This document shows, one piece after another, positions 34,207 to 45,840 of a stretch of DNA of 64,000 nt. Source of the stretch: Persicaria tinctoria (taxonomy: Eukaryota > Streptophyta > Magnoliopsida > Caryophyllales > Polygonaceae); the NCBI GenBank assembly GCA_037127255.1, contig JBANSL010000009.1, positions 27,182,475 to 27,246,474 on the forward strand. The letters are read 5' to 3'. Under the pieces are notes generated by a model that was given only the letters and a program-made list of their open reading frames with translations, made no database searches and was not told the DNA's origin. The translations under genes were made by a program, and so were the position numbers. Position 1 is the stretch's first letter. The number at the start of each line of letters is the position of its first letter.

Positions 34207-35580
34207 TGACGGAAGGAAAACCTGTCGTTTATCCGCCAAAGAAAACTCAAACCTATAGCAAATATAGCGATAAGCAAGAGGTCAATCCACAGGGGAAAGT
34301 TATAATTCCAGTTTGATTCAAGTGTCAATCAAAGTAACCAATTTGGGGGGTTTTTTTTGTGTGAAAGTTCCGCATTTTATCAAAGCGGAGTAAAGAAAGC
34401 AAAGTAAATGGATTTGTTTTAGACAATTAGGTGAAGCAATTCTACCTACAATTTTCCACTTTATTGGATTGTAGCGATCCTTGTAACTTATTCTCGTCCT
34501 ATTACGTTTCCTATGAATGCTCTTGTCCCGACCTAATATAGTTACTAGTCCAACCAATCCTAGCAACCCTTATCAATCGAACAGTCCCTAAAGAGGGATT
34601 TAACAACACATTCAACTTCCTACTCATTCAATTAGTTCAACCAGCCCTAAAGGAACAAGTTTGCCATTTAAGTTAAGGTTCACAACTAGGAATCTACAAA
34701 ACCTTAGCAATTGAATTGATTCTAACTAGTTGCGCGGGCTAGATAGAATAAAACAATAGACAATCAAACACAAAGAAGTTGAAGCATTCAAATATCGGAA
34801 ACAAGGAACGAGAATTAGAAACTCGCAATCAATCCAAATAAAGCTTCAAATTGCAGGCAGAATAGATGAGTTTAGTTCCTCATGGAAGACATCGCTCAAA
34901 ATCTCTAAAGTGTCTGATGAAAGAATTGAATAGAAGTGCTGGAAAATAACTAAATTTGGCCTTAAATATGATCCAAAGTCTGCCATGAAACAAAGTAAAT
35001 AGATCTAGGGTTTTAATTATTCAAAATGTTGCGCACAGCGCTGACGCCCAAATGCTGCGACCACGGCATCAACAACTCTCCCATATCCTGCTGCAGCGGC
35101 CCTGGCGGCGGCCATAACATGCATGCTGAGGACGCGGCATATTGTCTTTCACGAAAAATATCTTTCGAATTTGCTCTTCTTGTCAACGGGAAAATTGTAG
35201 CTCTTTGAAAGAGCTTTCCAACGCATTGTCATAATAGTCAATCGGACAACCAAGGCCTCCAGAAAGTGCAAAACAAGTTCAGCATGTCTGGCGATAACTT
35301 ATACTGACTTGTTCTTCGTTTAGGTCCGCTTCTTCTTCGCAAGACCTCTTGAGATCTTCATGTAAGCTTCTCCGATCAACTAGACATTCCCATCTAATGC
35401 GTTAACAACTCCTGTCTCATCATCGGATCCACGATTACCTGAAATAATCAATAAAAGTGTGTAGATTCCGACTCTACTAACATAGAGAGCAAATATGCAA
35501 ATTGTACTTAATCCATCCATGAAATGCATCTTAACTAAGCTAAATGCAACCTATTATGCCTACCTAAATGCATGATATCA
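34207..35580 (-). repeat. 3' LTR of second gag-only element
   Basis: TGACGGAAGG...ATGATATCA on the plus strand, 1,374 bp. It contains a GC-rich CTGCGNCCNCGGCAT repeat (35030-35140) and the shared block with CTTTCCAACGCAT (35213-35225). Confidence 0.9.
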
Positions 35581-35616
35581 AACTCCCTCACACTTAACAT
35601 TTGCTTGTCCTCAAAC

Positions 35617-36780
35617 AATGATAGAATGAACATGAATCAACGCATCCCACAGGAAATCCCTTCAAGTTTCAACCTCATCAAAAAGCAACATCATAGCAAG
35701 TGAAAACATAAGCCAAGTAAACAAACGTCATAGCATGTATTCCAGTGATCAAAGCTTAGAAGTAGAAATTATCCAACCTCACTAGAAATATGTGTTTCAC
35801 TCATGTGTTTAGGCTTTAAGGTACAACTCTCAACTCAATCCAAAATGCAATAAGCACATAGACATTGACCACCATATCACCAAATATCTGCCGAAATGTC
35901 ATTACTTCCGGGACACAATAAAGACAACTAAATAAAATGTGACACTTTTTTTTCTTTTCTTTTCTTTTGTTTTCTTTTCCTCTTTTTTTTTTTCTTTTTC
36001 CTTGTCTTGGTGCTTTCCTTACGCGAAGCACAAACATGGGTGTCATGAATGGCCCCGGTCAATCAACACCTCAACCTACTAATATGAAGTCCACTTGAGC
36101 ATCTTTTGATGCAAGTTGCAAACATGTGTGTCATGAATGAATCTGGTTACTCAATGATCAAGCTTCTTTCCTAGTGGATAGTTTTCAACACCTTTTTGTG
36201 CGAATCATACCCATGGGTGTCATGCATAGATCCGGTTACTAAGCGCATCAACCATTCCCACCTTATTCACTAAATATGTAAAAATTCAAACAAAAGACTC
36301 AAAATATAACATAAACTCCGCAAGCAATAAACATGTAAGTCGGTCTTGAAAAATAGATACTGCAGTCAATGCCAAGAGGTAGCAGCACAAGGAGAGTAAT
36401 TCACACAATTGAGCAAAATATTTCAAATAAGGCTAAACATTCACACGGGGTCATGTCTTGAGAACTTAAATCATACTTTAGCTCAATCATACATGCTCAA
36501 TTATATTTGCTAGCTCATGTTCCACAAAAATCAAATCTAGATAAGGCCAAAAACATCCAAAACTCCATGGGATTTATATGATTATGCTTGAAATTTAAAT
36601 AAGAGGACAAACTAAGCCAGATGGGTATTTGAGTAACACATATAGATGCAATGCATGCTTATTTTTGAATTTTTTTGAATTACGAAAATAAACAAAAATT
36701 AATAAAAATGATTATAGAAATTAAACATGATGTAGAAATTTAAATATGATCTCCTATATGCATCTATATACGGAATTCCT
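35617..36780 (-). other. conserved non-coding region between polypurine modules
   Basis: No ORF of note. The motif AACATGGGTGTCATGAATGG occurs at 36032-36051, with diverged copies near 36121-36145 and 36210-36230. The same motif appears once in each Athila-like element at about 54951 and 63789. It contains a T-rich tract (35945-36000), purine-rich on the element strand. Likely a retained cis-acting region, since its position and sequence are shared across families. Confidence 0.6.
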
Positions 36781-36816
36781 CTCCCCCCACACTTAAAGTT
36801 TTCATTGTCCTCAATG
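36781..36816 (-). other. internal polypurine module
   Basis: On the element strand: TTGAGGACAATG, AAAACTT, TAAGTGTGGGGGGAG. It matches the module at 21476 that is interrupted by the CACTA element, and the terminal module at 35581-35616. Confidence 0.75.
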
Positions 36817-36972
36817 AAACAATAAAGACAACAAAAGTAAATCAAATCTAACTAGGGTGAATGAAAAGGAACCTGACTAAATGAAAAGGAAAGAGAACTT
36901 ACCTCTGGTTGCCTCCCGAGAAGCGCCTTTTTTTCAAGTCGTTGGCTCGACGTAATGTTGAAGCTCAAGACA

Positions 36973-37668
36973 CTAATCAGACATAGTCAAAGCCCTCATC
37001 AACCTGTCAAACTCTTGTGCACAACTAACAAACAAACATGCACTGCATACAAATAAATTGAAACTAAATATTAATACATTTAAGAACCATTTCAACTTAT
37101 TGTATTCATGAGCTTGACAACCCACAGAGGGTATATAATACCACCAATTTAGTTCTATTGGTGACTTGTCAAAGTAGCTGTCAAATGGATTAACATATCC
37201 ACCAATATTCTCTCTAGTGCAGGAGACAACCTTTACTTGCTCTGTAGCCTCAGTAGTAGGCTCTAGATCTGATTCATCAATGGGGGAGCTAGGGATGATC
37301 TCGTCAGATGGAGTGTGTTCTTCCTCTACCTTCTCAATGTGATTTTCCACCATGACCTCAAGAGGTGCAACAGAGGTCTCAACGATTTGAGATACTAGAG
37401 GAAGTGACTAATTCAGCGGACATTGATGATCCATGTAGCAGAAAAATTCCCACATCTCCGAGAGTCCCATATCTAATAAACCTCCATCACTCATGCGCTC
37501 AGCAAGACTCCGTGTCTCGGGAGTCATGCCATCAAAGATGCATAGAAGCACTTCCCTTATACTAGCTTGATATCCCCATGAATAAATATCGTTAATGTAC
37601 TCCTGCAGTCTGATGAAGTATTGATGAAAACTCTCCCCGTCTAACTGCAATAACCTCACCTTCAACAT
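36973..37668 (-). pseudogene. mini-Gag ORF of second gag-only element
   Basis: The ATG at 37668-37666 opens GESFHQYFIRLQEYI, REVLLCIFDGM and a SEMWEFFCYMD end, the C-terminal half of an Athila-type gag capsid domain. A break near 37408-37360 separates it from the second piece (37353-36973), with GGYVNPFDSYFDKSPIELNW, WYYIPSVG and a final RALTMSD. The second domain parallels YVDPWERYFNKPLAEL...WWYYIPSQG...RALAMSE at 20650-20909. This downstream domain is not one I can assign to a known gag or protease fold. Its retention in two families is notable. Confidence 0.75.
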
Positions 37669-37748
37669 TTTTTAGTAGCACGAGTGCGGACCATGTAAGT
37701 GGTCAACACCAAAAATCAGCACCAAAAACACATAAGAATCAATAAATT

Positions 37749-37766
37749 TCCCCGGTAACGGTGCCA
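37749..37766 (-). other. primer-binding site (tRNA-Asp type)
   Basis: Minus strand TGGCACCGTTACCGGGGA, two differences from the tRNA-Asp complement, 4 nt inside the LTR. Confidence 0.8.
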
Positions 37767-37770
37767 AATT

Positions 37771-39229
37771 TAACGGGAGGAAAACCTATCGTTGACCCGC
37801 CAAAGAAAAGTCAAACCTATAGCAAGTATAGCGATAGGCAAGAGGTCGATCCACAAGGAAAGTTATAATTCCAGTTAGATTCAAGTGTCAATCAAAGAAA
37901 CCAATTTGGGGGGTTTTTTGTGTGTGAAAGTTCCGCCTTTTATCAAAGCGGAGTAAAGAACGCAAAGTAAATGGATTTGTTTTAGACAGTTAGGAGAAGC
38001 AATTCTACCTACAATTTTCCACTTTATTGGATTGAAGCGATCCTTGTAACTTCTTCTCGTCCTATTACGTTTCCTATGAATGCCCATGTCCCGACCTAAT
38101 ATAGTTACTAGTCCAACCAGTCCTAGCAACCCTTATCAATCGAACAGTCCCTAAAGAAGGATTTAACCCAATTGATAGCTTTAAGTTCAGAGATTAGTTA
38201 AGGTATTTGCAGTCCCTAAAGAGGGATTTAACAACACATTTCACTTCCTACTCGTTCAATTAGTTCAACCAGCCCTAAAGGAACAAGTTTGCCACTTAAG
38301 TTAAGGTTCACAACTAGGAATCTACAAAACCTTAGCAATTGAATTGATTCTAACTAGTTGCGCGGGCTAGATAGAATAAAACAATAGACAATCAAACACA
38401 AAGAAGTTGAAACATTCAAATATAGGAAACAAGGAGCGAGAATTAGAAACTCGCAATCAATCCAAATAAAGCTTCAAATTGCAGGCAGAATAGATGAGTT
38501 TAGTTCCTCATGGAAGACATCGCTCAAAATCTCTAAAGTGTCTGATGAAAGAATAGAATAGAAGTGCTGGAAAAATAACTAAATTTGGCCTTAAATATGA
38601 TCCAAAGTCGGCCATGAAACAAAGTAAATAGATCTAGGGTTTTAATTATTCAAAATGTTGCGCACAGCGCTGACGCCCAAATGTTGCGGCCGCGGCATGG
38701 ATGCTGCGGCCGCGGCATCAACAACTCTCCCATATCTCGCTGCAGCGGCCCTGGCGGCGGCCACAACATGCATGCTGCGGACGCGGAATATTGTCTTTCA
38801 CGAAAAATCTCTTTCGAATTTGCTCTTCTTGTGAACAGGAAAATTGTAGCCCTTTGAAAGAGCTTTCTAACGCATGGTCATAATAGTCAATCGGACAATT
38901 GAGGCCTCTAGAAAGTCCAAAACAAGTTCAGCATGTCTGGCGACAACTTCTACTGACTTGTTCTTGGTTTAGGTCCGCTTCTTCTCCGCAAGACCTCTTG
39001 AGATCTTCATGTAAGCTTCTCCGATCTACTAGACATTCTCATCTAATGCGTTAACAACTCCTCTCTCATCATCGAATCCACGATTACCTGAAATAATCAA
39101 TATAAGTGTGTAGATTCCGACTCCACTAACATAGAGAGCAAATATGCATATTGTACTTAATCAATCCATGAAATGCATCTTAACTAAGCTAAATGCAACC
39201 TATTATGCCTACCTAAATTCATGCTATCA
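37771..39229 (-). repeat. 5' LTR of second gag-only element
   Basis: Matches 34207-35580. Differences include TA instead of TG at the outer base (37771), an extra segment of about 65 bp near 38160-38225 that repeats a CAGTCCCTAAAGAGGGATTT stretch, and two CTGCGGCCGCGGCAT units at 38690-38720 where the other LTR has one. Confidence 0.9.
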
Positions 39230-39234
39230 TGAAG

Positions 39235-42197
39235 CAATCTAGAAAGCCATGCCAACTCTGTGGTGATGCGTCTCAAAGAACGATACTCTGCTTCTGTAGA
39301 GGATAACGACACAATAGATTGCTTCTTTGATTTCCAAGCAATGGGAAAACCACCAATATCCTTGAATCTGTGTATCAATTGAAGAATTGAGAAAGATACC
39401 CAGATCAGGCTTGCCTTTGAGATACCTTAATGTGTGGATAACAATTTTGAAGTGGTTCTAAGTAGGGTATTGCATATGAATTGACTAAAAAATTGGACCG
39501 TAAAGGGCAGATCAGGCCGAGTATTTACAAGAAAATTAAGTTTTCCAACAAGCTGTTTATAGACAGTAGCATCAGAAAGTTTGGGAGCTTTAGACTCATG
39601 AAGTTTTATACCAAATTCAAGAGGTGTTGTGATAGGTGACAAAGATGCACAATTGAACTGTTCAAGTAGCTCAAGCAGAAATTTCTCCTGGCTCAAAACA
39701 AACCCATGTTGCATTTTGATGAACTCGATGTCAAGGAAATAATAGAGCTTGCCTAGATCCTTTATTCGAAACTGATCATCCAAACCTTTTTTCAATCTAG
39801 CCATCCCAACTGTGTCATTCCCATGCGAGTCAGTAGAATGTCATCTACATAAATGCAAAGAAACACCACCTGATCTCCATGTTTCTTAGAAAAAAAAAAT
39901 GCTCATTTTGTGAATGCACATAGCCTTGGGAGTGTAGACACTGAGATAACTTGGCATACCACTGGCGTGAGGCTTGCTTCAAGCCATACAAGGACTTGTT
40001 GAGTTTACACACCATAGAAGGCTCAGGAAGCACTAAACCTTGTGGTGGCACGATATAAACTTCCTCATGCAAGTCCCAGTGCAAAAAAGCATTATTAACA
40101 TCCAATTTCTCAACTGGCCAATTTATTTTCAATGCAATAGACACAAGAGTTCTCACTGTTGTCATCTTCACCATAGGAGAAAAAGTCTCAGTGTAATCAA
40201 CACTTGCCTTTTCAGGGAATACCCTAATCACCAACCTTGCTTTTTGTCAATCAATAGTTCCATCAGCTTTCAATTTCAACTTAAAACCCCACTTGCAGCT
40301 GATAGGCTTCTTGCCAGGAGGTAAATGAACAAGATCCCAAGTCCTATTGAGATCCAAAGCTGCGAATTCCTTAACCATTGCGTCTTGCCAAGCTAGATAT
40401 TTAGCTGCCTCAATACAGGAAGTAGGTTCCTTTACAACAATGAGGTTAGCAAAAAATTGATGATCTGTCAAAGATATAGAACTGGCACATATGGAAGATG
40501 AAGAAGAAAATAAAGAGGCGATGGTGTGGGAACAAGAAGATGATCAAGTAGTGCCACAAATATAATCTTGAAGATATGTAGGTGCATGATGATTTCTGGT
40601 GGACCTGCGAGTGGGGACCAACAGTGGCTCAGGAAAAGAAGGAGCTATAGTTTGATGGTGGGAAATCTCCTCAGAGGGATCAGGTATGGGTGGATCAGAA
40701 ATGGGAAATGGTAATGTAACCTCTGGAGGAGAAACAAGCAAGGGAAACACAAGTTCATAGAACACAACATCTCTGGAAATAAAACTTTTCTTGGTTCAGA
40801 AGCTTGTAAGCTTTCTTACCAAAGGGGAAACCAATGAAAATGCAAGCATGGGCTCTTGTTTGAAATTTATTCCAGCTTCTCTGTAAGGTAGATGCATAAC
40901 AAAGGCATCCAAAAGGTTTGATATGGTCATATGAAGGAGGTTTGGAAAATAACACTTCAAAGGGAGTGGAGCCTTGCAACACTCTTGAAGATGATCTGTT
41001 GACAAGGTAGGTGTCTATGAGAACACAATCTCCCCAGTATCTCAAAGGTAGGTTTGACTGGAAAAGCAAGGCTCTTGAGTTTTCCAAAAGATGTTTGTGT
41101 TTTCTCTCAACCACCCAATTTTGTTGTAGTGTATAAGGACAACTGGTCTGATGAAGGATGCCTTGAGCTTTGAAATATGCAGATGGTTCATGACTGGATC
41201 CCAACTCAAAGGCATTGTCAGTTCTGAAAGTTTTTGGGGTGCAAGGGAAATGGATTTGAATCATCTTGACAAAGGCTTTCAAGAGAGGAAAGGCATTGCT
41301 TTTCACACTGAGAAGATGTGTCCAGGTACAGCGGGAAAAATCATTCACAATTGACATAAAATACTTGTAACTGTCATGGGTAGCTATGTGATAGGATCCC
41401 CACAAATCAACATGCACCAATTCAAAGGGAAATTTGGATGAAATTTGACCGGAAGGAAATGGCAATTTATGTTGTCTTTCTTTGTGGCAAATATCACATG
41501 AACTATACACTTTCTTATGTTATGAAATTGTAGGATCAATGATAGAGACAAGTCTATTGAGTTTATTGAAAGGCATGTGACCAAGTCTAATATGCCAAAG
41601 TGTAATGGGATCCATCATACAAGCAAATGTTTTGCTAAAAAGGGAAATACAATCAACTTTAGGTAAAGAAAACTGTAAAGCTGAATTGAATTTCATGAGC
41701 TTGTCCTTTTGCTTGGAATGCAGCAGATACAATCCACCCTGGTTACTACCAAGAGCTAGAGGCCTCTTCAGATAAGGGACCTGCAATGTGCAAATTGTGG
41801 ATGAGAAATCAATTGTGCATTGTAATTGAGCTACCGACTTACTGACAGAAAGCAAGTTGAACTTGAAATCAGGAACAAACAACACATTGTGTATGATTAG
41901 ATTGGGCAATAACTAAACAGATCCAAAAGAAGTGACAGTGATGCAAGAGGCATTTCGCAAGGTGATTTGGTGAGTTGTTGAAAGAGAGGTTAAAGAAATA
42001 AAATGGTGTTTTGGGGAGCACAAAGTGTCGGTTGCTACAGAATCTATTATCCAAGCCAGATCATCAAGATTTGAACCACAAGTTGGATTGAAACCATACA
42101 TCAAATAACAAGTCATGACATAGGATTCAATAACTGCCATGGTGCAACCTGCCATGGGAGAAGACTGTGTCTCCGTAGATGGGCTTTGACTCAGCAA
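39235..42197 (-). pseudogene. Copia pol: protease, integrase, reverse transcriptase, RNase H start
   Basis: In order on the minus strand: a protease-like segment (DLAWIIDSVATDT, near 42060; catalytic DSG reads DSV). A GAG-pre-integrase with LWHIRLGHMPFNKL (about 41600). Integrase 41510-40755 with CDICH, HVDLWGSY, TDNAFE and VVERKHKHLLE (the usual QQNG before it is QQNW). Reverse transcriptase 40471-39427 with WDLVHLPPGKKPI, KLDVNNAFLHWDL, LNKSLYGLKQASRQW and a displaced YVDD at about 39850. RNase H start with SLSSTEAEYRS at 39300. Stops and frame shifts near 41515, 40750, 40540, 40240, 39845 and 39425 make it inactive. Confidence 0.9.
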
Positions 42198-42200
42198 AAG

Positions 42201-43188
42201 TCATAGCTGAGCACACTGTTCAGCACTAAATCCAGGGATATGGGACGGTGATGGAGACTCAGTGTCACTAGTGACGCTTGCAGCAATCTTCTTCATTGAA
42301 GATCTAGAAGAAGTAGATGAAGTAGAGGGATATCCAATAAGCTTATAGCAGAATTCTACTTTGTGTCCAGTTTTCTTGCAGTGAGAGCAGACATAAGTAG
42401 GTCTCCTTGTTGGAACCATTCCCTCATGCTTCGGCTTATGACCCTATGAAGACATAGCCGATGAATCTGGAACAATTTGATGAGTGGACCTCATTTCTCT
42501 CTGTTTCTCTTCTTTATTAATCATAGCATAAGCTTCTGCAACTGAAGGCATCGGGTTCATCATCAAGATGTTAGCTCGTACTCTTGTGTAATTGTCGTTG
42601 AGAGCCATGAGTAACTGGATCAGCTTCTGCTCTTCAACTTCCTTGCGAATTGCAGCATTCGCAGTGCAAGAACAAACAATCAAGCTCTCCAAAGCTCTTT
42701 CCTCCTCCCATAGACGTTTGATCTTTGTGAAAAAAATTATGAAACTATCATTTCCTTCACAAATGTTGCAGATTTCCTTTTGAACGGAAAATTTTTGTGC
42801 AAGATTTGACCGCTCAAATCGTGTGCACAAATCAGTCTAGATCTCAGATGCGAGTGCAATTTGGATAACGCTCTCAACAATTTCCTTGCCGAGCGTGTTT
42901 ATAATCCAAGAAACAACCAGATCGTTGCATCGATCCCGAATCCGACATTTAGAATCACCGACTGATGGTCGTTGTAATTCTCCGGTGACAACGCTGATCT
43001 TGTTTTTTTGCTGAGAGTGCGATTAACACTGATCGCTTCCACGAAATGAAACCAGAACCATCAAAGACTCTCGAAACCAAAACCATCCCTGGATTATCCG
43101 AGGGATGAATGTAAAGGGGACTCTGAGTATCCATCATCGATGGCTGACTGCCGACGAGATCCAAAATGTTCTGAAGGGGATTCATCAT
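42201..43188 (-). pseudogene. Copia gag with zinc knuckle
   Basis: The ATG at 43188-43186 lies about 50 nt from the primer site. N-terminal part: HPSDNPGMVLVSRVFDGSGF, then SWKRSVLIALSAK, typical for this gag type. After a break, 42830-42444 has IKRLWEEERAL, KLIQLLMALNDNYTRVRANI and MNPMPSVAEAYAMI. A stop follows, then CSHCKKTGHKVEFCYKLIGYP at 42390-42325, a CX2CX4HX4C zinc knuckle. A frame break near 42950 and a stop near 42440 inactivate it. Confidence 0.9.
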
Positions 43189-43236
43189 GGAAACAAGCTA
43201 GAAATTCAAGTGAGAGACAAAAAGGAGCACGAATGG

Positions 43237-43246
43237 TCTGATACCA
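43237..43246 (-). other. Copia primer-binding site
   Basis: Minus strand TGGTATCAGA, immediately inside the 5' LTR, complementary to initiator Met-tRNA as usual for Copia. Confidence 0.85.
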
Positions 43247-43442
43247 TTTAGGAAAAAGAAATCAACCAAGCTCAACCATCACGGGAATATGAGGAGATGA
43301 AAACCGAGAGCGAGAGAGATGAAAGTAATTCTGTATTGTTGTAACTAACCGAATCAGTGTTCAATTACAACCATAGGCTATTTATACAATATGAAGACTT
43401 ATGCCTTAACTACTTCCTATTACAACTTGACAATATCCAACA
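43247..43442 (-). repeat. 5' LTR of Copia element
   Basis: 196 bp, about 90% similar by eye to 33781-33976. The outer TG reads TT on the primer-site side. Confidence 0.85.
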
Positions 43443-43546
43443 AGATTGTAGGTTTTAGATCGATCGAATTTCTAGATTGATCGAAACGGGTTCATGAAAG
43501 CTAAAAAATGGGGCTACTATGGTACCCACCTGCACGTTTTTTTACT

Positions 43547-44356
43547 GGATTCGGCTCCGGTGCAGTTTTTTATTGTACTGGACGATACAGTTGAGGACAT
43601 ATCAACCATTGATTTTAACCAATGGTTGAGATTATTCCACATTTTAAAAATTAAAAGAAATTTCACAAAATCATCTTCTTTTGTCCTTCCATAGTCTCCT
43701 CTTTCCTTCTCCTTGGCTTCTTTCCATAATTCGTTATTACAGTATTAAACTAACATGTCAGAACCTCAAATTTGTGTTTATTACTAGAAAATCGGAAGAG
43801 TACCAATTTCTTGGAAGATGACGGCGGCGACCGAAGTCGGCAAGAAGGTAGCGATGAGTGGAGAAGTTTGCACCCCTCCAATTGTTCAAAGAGTCTAGCA
43901 ATGATGTTACCTAAATAATCCCTGATAAGTGATAATTGCTCCCATGCCAATGCCTTTCTCTTCAAAAATCCCCAAATTTGACATATGAATTCATTCAATT
44001 CCAAAAATTCAAGAACAATTCGTGAATTTTGGAAACAATAAACCCTAATTTTATCAAACTCCCAAATTGATTTACATATCTATGTATTGTTCACCATCGC
44101 GCAACAAACATGTCGATGCTACCTTCTGGCCGTCTTCGGCAGCCGGCGTCGTCGCGACTTTCCAGTGATAATCATACGGGGTGTCTAGCATTTTTCTAGC
44201 ATACGAGGAAATGAGATTCCCGAAGGAGTCGGAAGGAGACGATTTATTTATTAAATTTTAAATTTAAATTGATCCCAACCATTGGTTAAAATCAAGGGTG
44301 ATATGCCCTCAACTGTATGATCCAGTTTATTGTTGAACTGTACCGGAGTCGGATCC
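43547..44356. mobile_element. Mutator-like non-autonomous element (MULE)
   Basis: Long terminal inverted repeats of about 95 bp: left GGATTCGGCTCCGGTGCAG..., right (reverse complement) GGATCCGACTCCGGTACAG..., with GATTTTAACCAATGGTTG near the inner end of both. Flanking 9-mers TTTTTTACT (43538-43546) and TTTTTCACT (44357-44365) differ at one base, fitting the 9-bp duplication of Mutator-like elements. The 810-bp interior has a minus-strand open stretch (44004-43750) of unknown origin and no transposase. It could be a Pack-MULE with a small captured segment. Confidence 0.8.
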
Positions 44357-44365
44357 TTTTTCACT

Positions 44366-45817
44366 ACTGTTATCTATCATATATTGACATATAAAGTGAG
44401 TTTAACTCTTTAATGTGTAGGGATAGTTATTTCAATATAACTGAAACCGTGTGTAAAAAGCTACCCGCTGTAATAAAAGACATAGGTGTTTGTACATTCA
44501 CTTAATTACGAACAAAATGTAATCTGTGTAGTAGCAAGCATTGTTTTCTGTCATTACTGACCTCTTATGTAAGATTAGAAAACAGAGCGAGCATCAGTAA
44601 GGATTTGAAAGCGCAGAAACAACCACGTTGCCATTCTTGATCAATGAATTCGTGGTCCCATCGCGAGCACGACAAGGCGAATAGACTCTTCCCTCCCCTA
44701 ATTCAACACACCGCACTCGGCAAGGGAGCGATCGCGAATACATGACACACCATATGTCGAGCTATACATCGATCGTAACGAGCTCGATGCCGGGTAAAAG
44801 ATGCTATACTCGATCGGGGGGCTCGACATCACTGATACCTGATGAAGATGCCAAGCACAATAATCAATTTGACAAATGTCAGATCGCGAGCAGCGACATC
44901 CTAGACATCACTGTCATGAGATTGCTACAAGCCTGCGCGCAGTACATCCCCAAAAGTTCCAGGTACAATAAAAGCACTAGTGTTTTTCGGTAATCCTTGC
45001 ACTCATACAAAAGAAACAGTTGTATATTTGAAGGCACCACCGTTGGCGAATAAAGAATGCCAAGCACAATTCAGTTTGTCAACAGACTTGTGTTCACGAG
45101 CATCTGTTCGCTTACCAAATCCCAGGGAGATTCTAGCAAGTTCGGTGCGTTCGCGAGTCCATCACGAGAATGAATTGCTCTGCAGAGAATTCACGATCCA
45201 GGAGTATAACATCTCGTATGTAATCTACGCGATACTTTTTATCCACAGCTTGAACATAAGGTAAGTACATAGAGTGCAACATCAACTGTTTTTTTTGCTT
45301 TGATCTAACAATATGGAGTTGAAGTTGTGATCCATCGTCCCCACCTGCTCCTCCGCCCCTATTAACCTCAGCTGGGCACATTTAGTTGTCTATTTCACGA
45401 TCTAAGAACGACGATTTGCCGATTCCCATAGGCGATTGAGTCTTCTCGCAATCTTCTTGTCACGAAGGTATCCAATTGAGTCTTCACGAATGTTGTCTGC
45501 GATCCGATTGCGTTCAAAACGAATCGTTGAATTCGATCGTATGATTCGAAATTAGTAAGACATTGCTTACATAGGTGTATATTCAGATTTATATTGCAAT
45601 TGTCAATCAAGGATTAGGAAAAGATGCAGAACAAGAGCTTGAAAGCAGACCTTACGCGACGAAAGCTGATCCTAATTTGCGAGCCCATATGTGAGCGCTA
45701 TCCACACTAGTTATAATTATAAAAGACTCGTCAAAATCTCAGTTGCGATGTTGTTTGTGAAGAAAGATGAAATTGGGCAAACCCCTTGTTGGTGCCCCTT
45801 TTTCTATACTTCATTTT
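44366..45817. other. unassigned DNA, TCGCGA/TCACGA-rich
   Basis: No gene recognised. The motifs ATCGCGAG, TTCACGAG and ATCACGAG recur (44660, 44728, 44880, 45088, 45150, 45162, 45195, 45397, 45480), as they do at 32815-33780. Short open frames here have no recognisable domain. Confidence 0.4.
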
Positions 45818-45840
45818 ATATATATATATATATATATATA

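Larger units (their letters stand above)
34207..39229 (-). mobile_element. second gag-only Gypsy (Athila-like) element
   Basis: TSD TGAAG at 34202-34206 and 39230-39234. LTRs 34207-35580 and 37771-39229, a primer site at 37749-37766 and a polypurine module at 35581-35616 place it on the minus strand. The internal region is only about 2.2 kb: a mini-Gag ORF and conserved non-coding sequence, with no protease or polymerase. It is homologous in the gag, polypurine and non-coding parts to 18126-29862, but the LTRs are largely different, so they are sister families. Confidence 0.9.
33781..43442 (-). mobile_element. Copia retrotransposon, split by a nested Gypsy element
   Basis: Matching 196-bp LTRs lie at 33781-33976 and 43247-43442, with a Met-tRNA-type primer site at 43237-43246. 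Inside, in the correct order on the minus strand, are gag, zinc knuckle, protease, integrase, reverse transcriptase and RNase H, all with frame breaks. A Gypsy element occupies 34207-39229; without it the Copia element is about 4.6 kb, a usual length. The flanking pentamers (AGGCT, AGATT) do not match well, so the target duplication has decayed or is not resolved. Confidence 0.9.

Noticed and set aside
45133..45381. Minus-strand 82-codon frame as a Copia gag start
   Set aside because: A glycine-rich start is present, but no gag motif, LTR or primer-binding site supports it.
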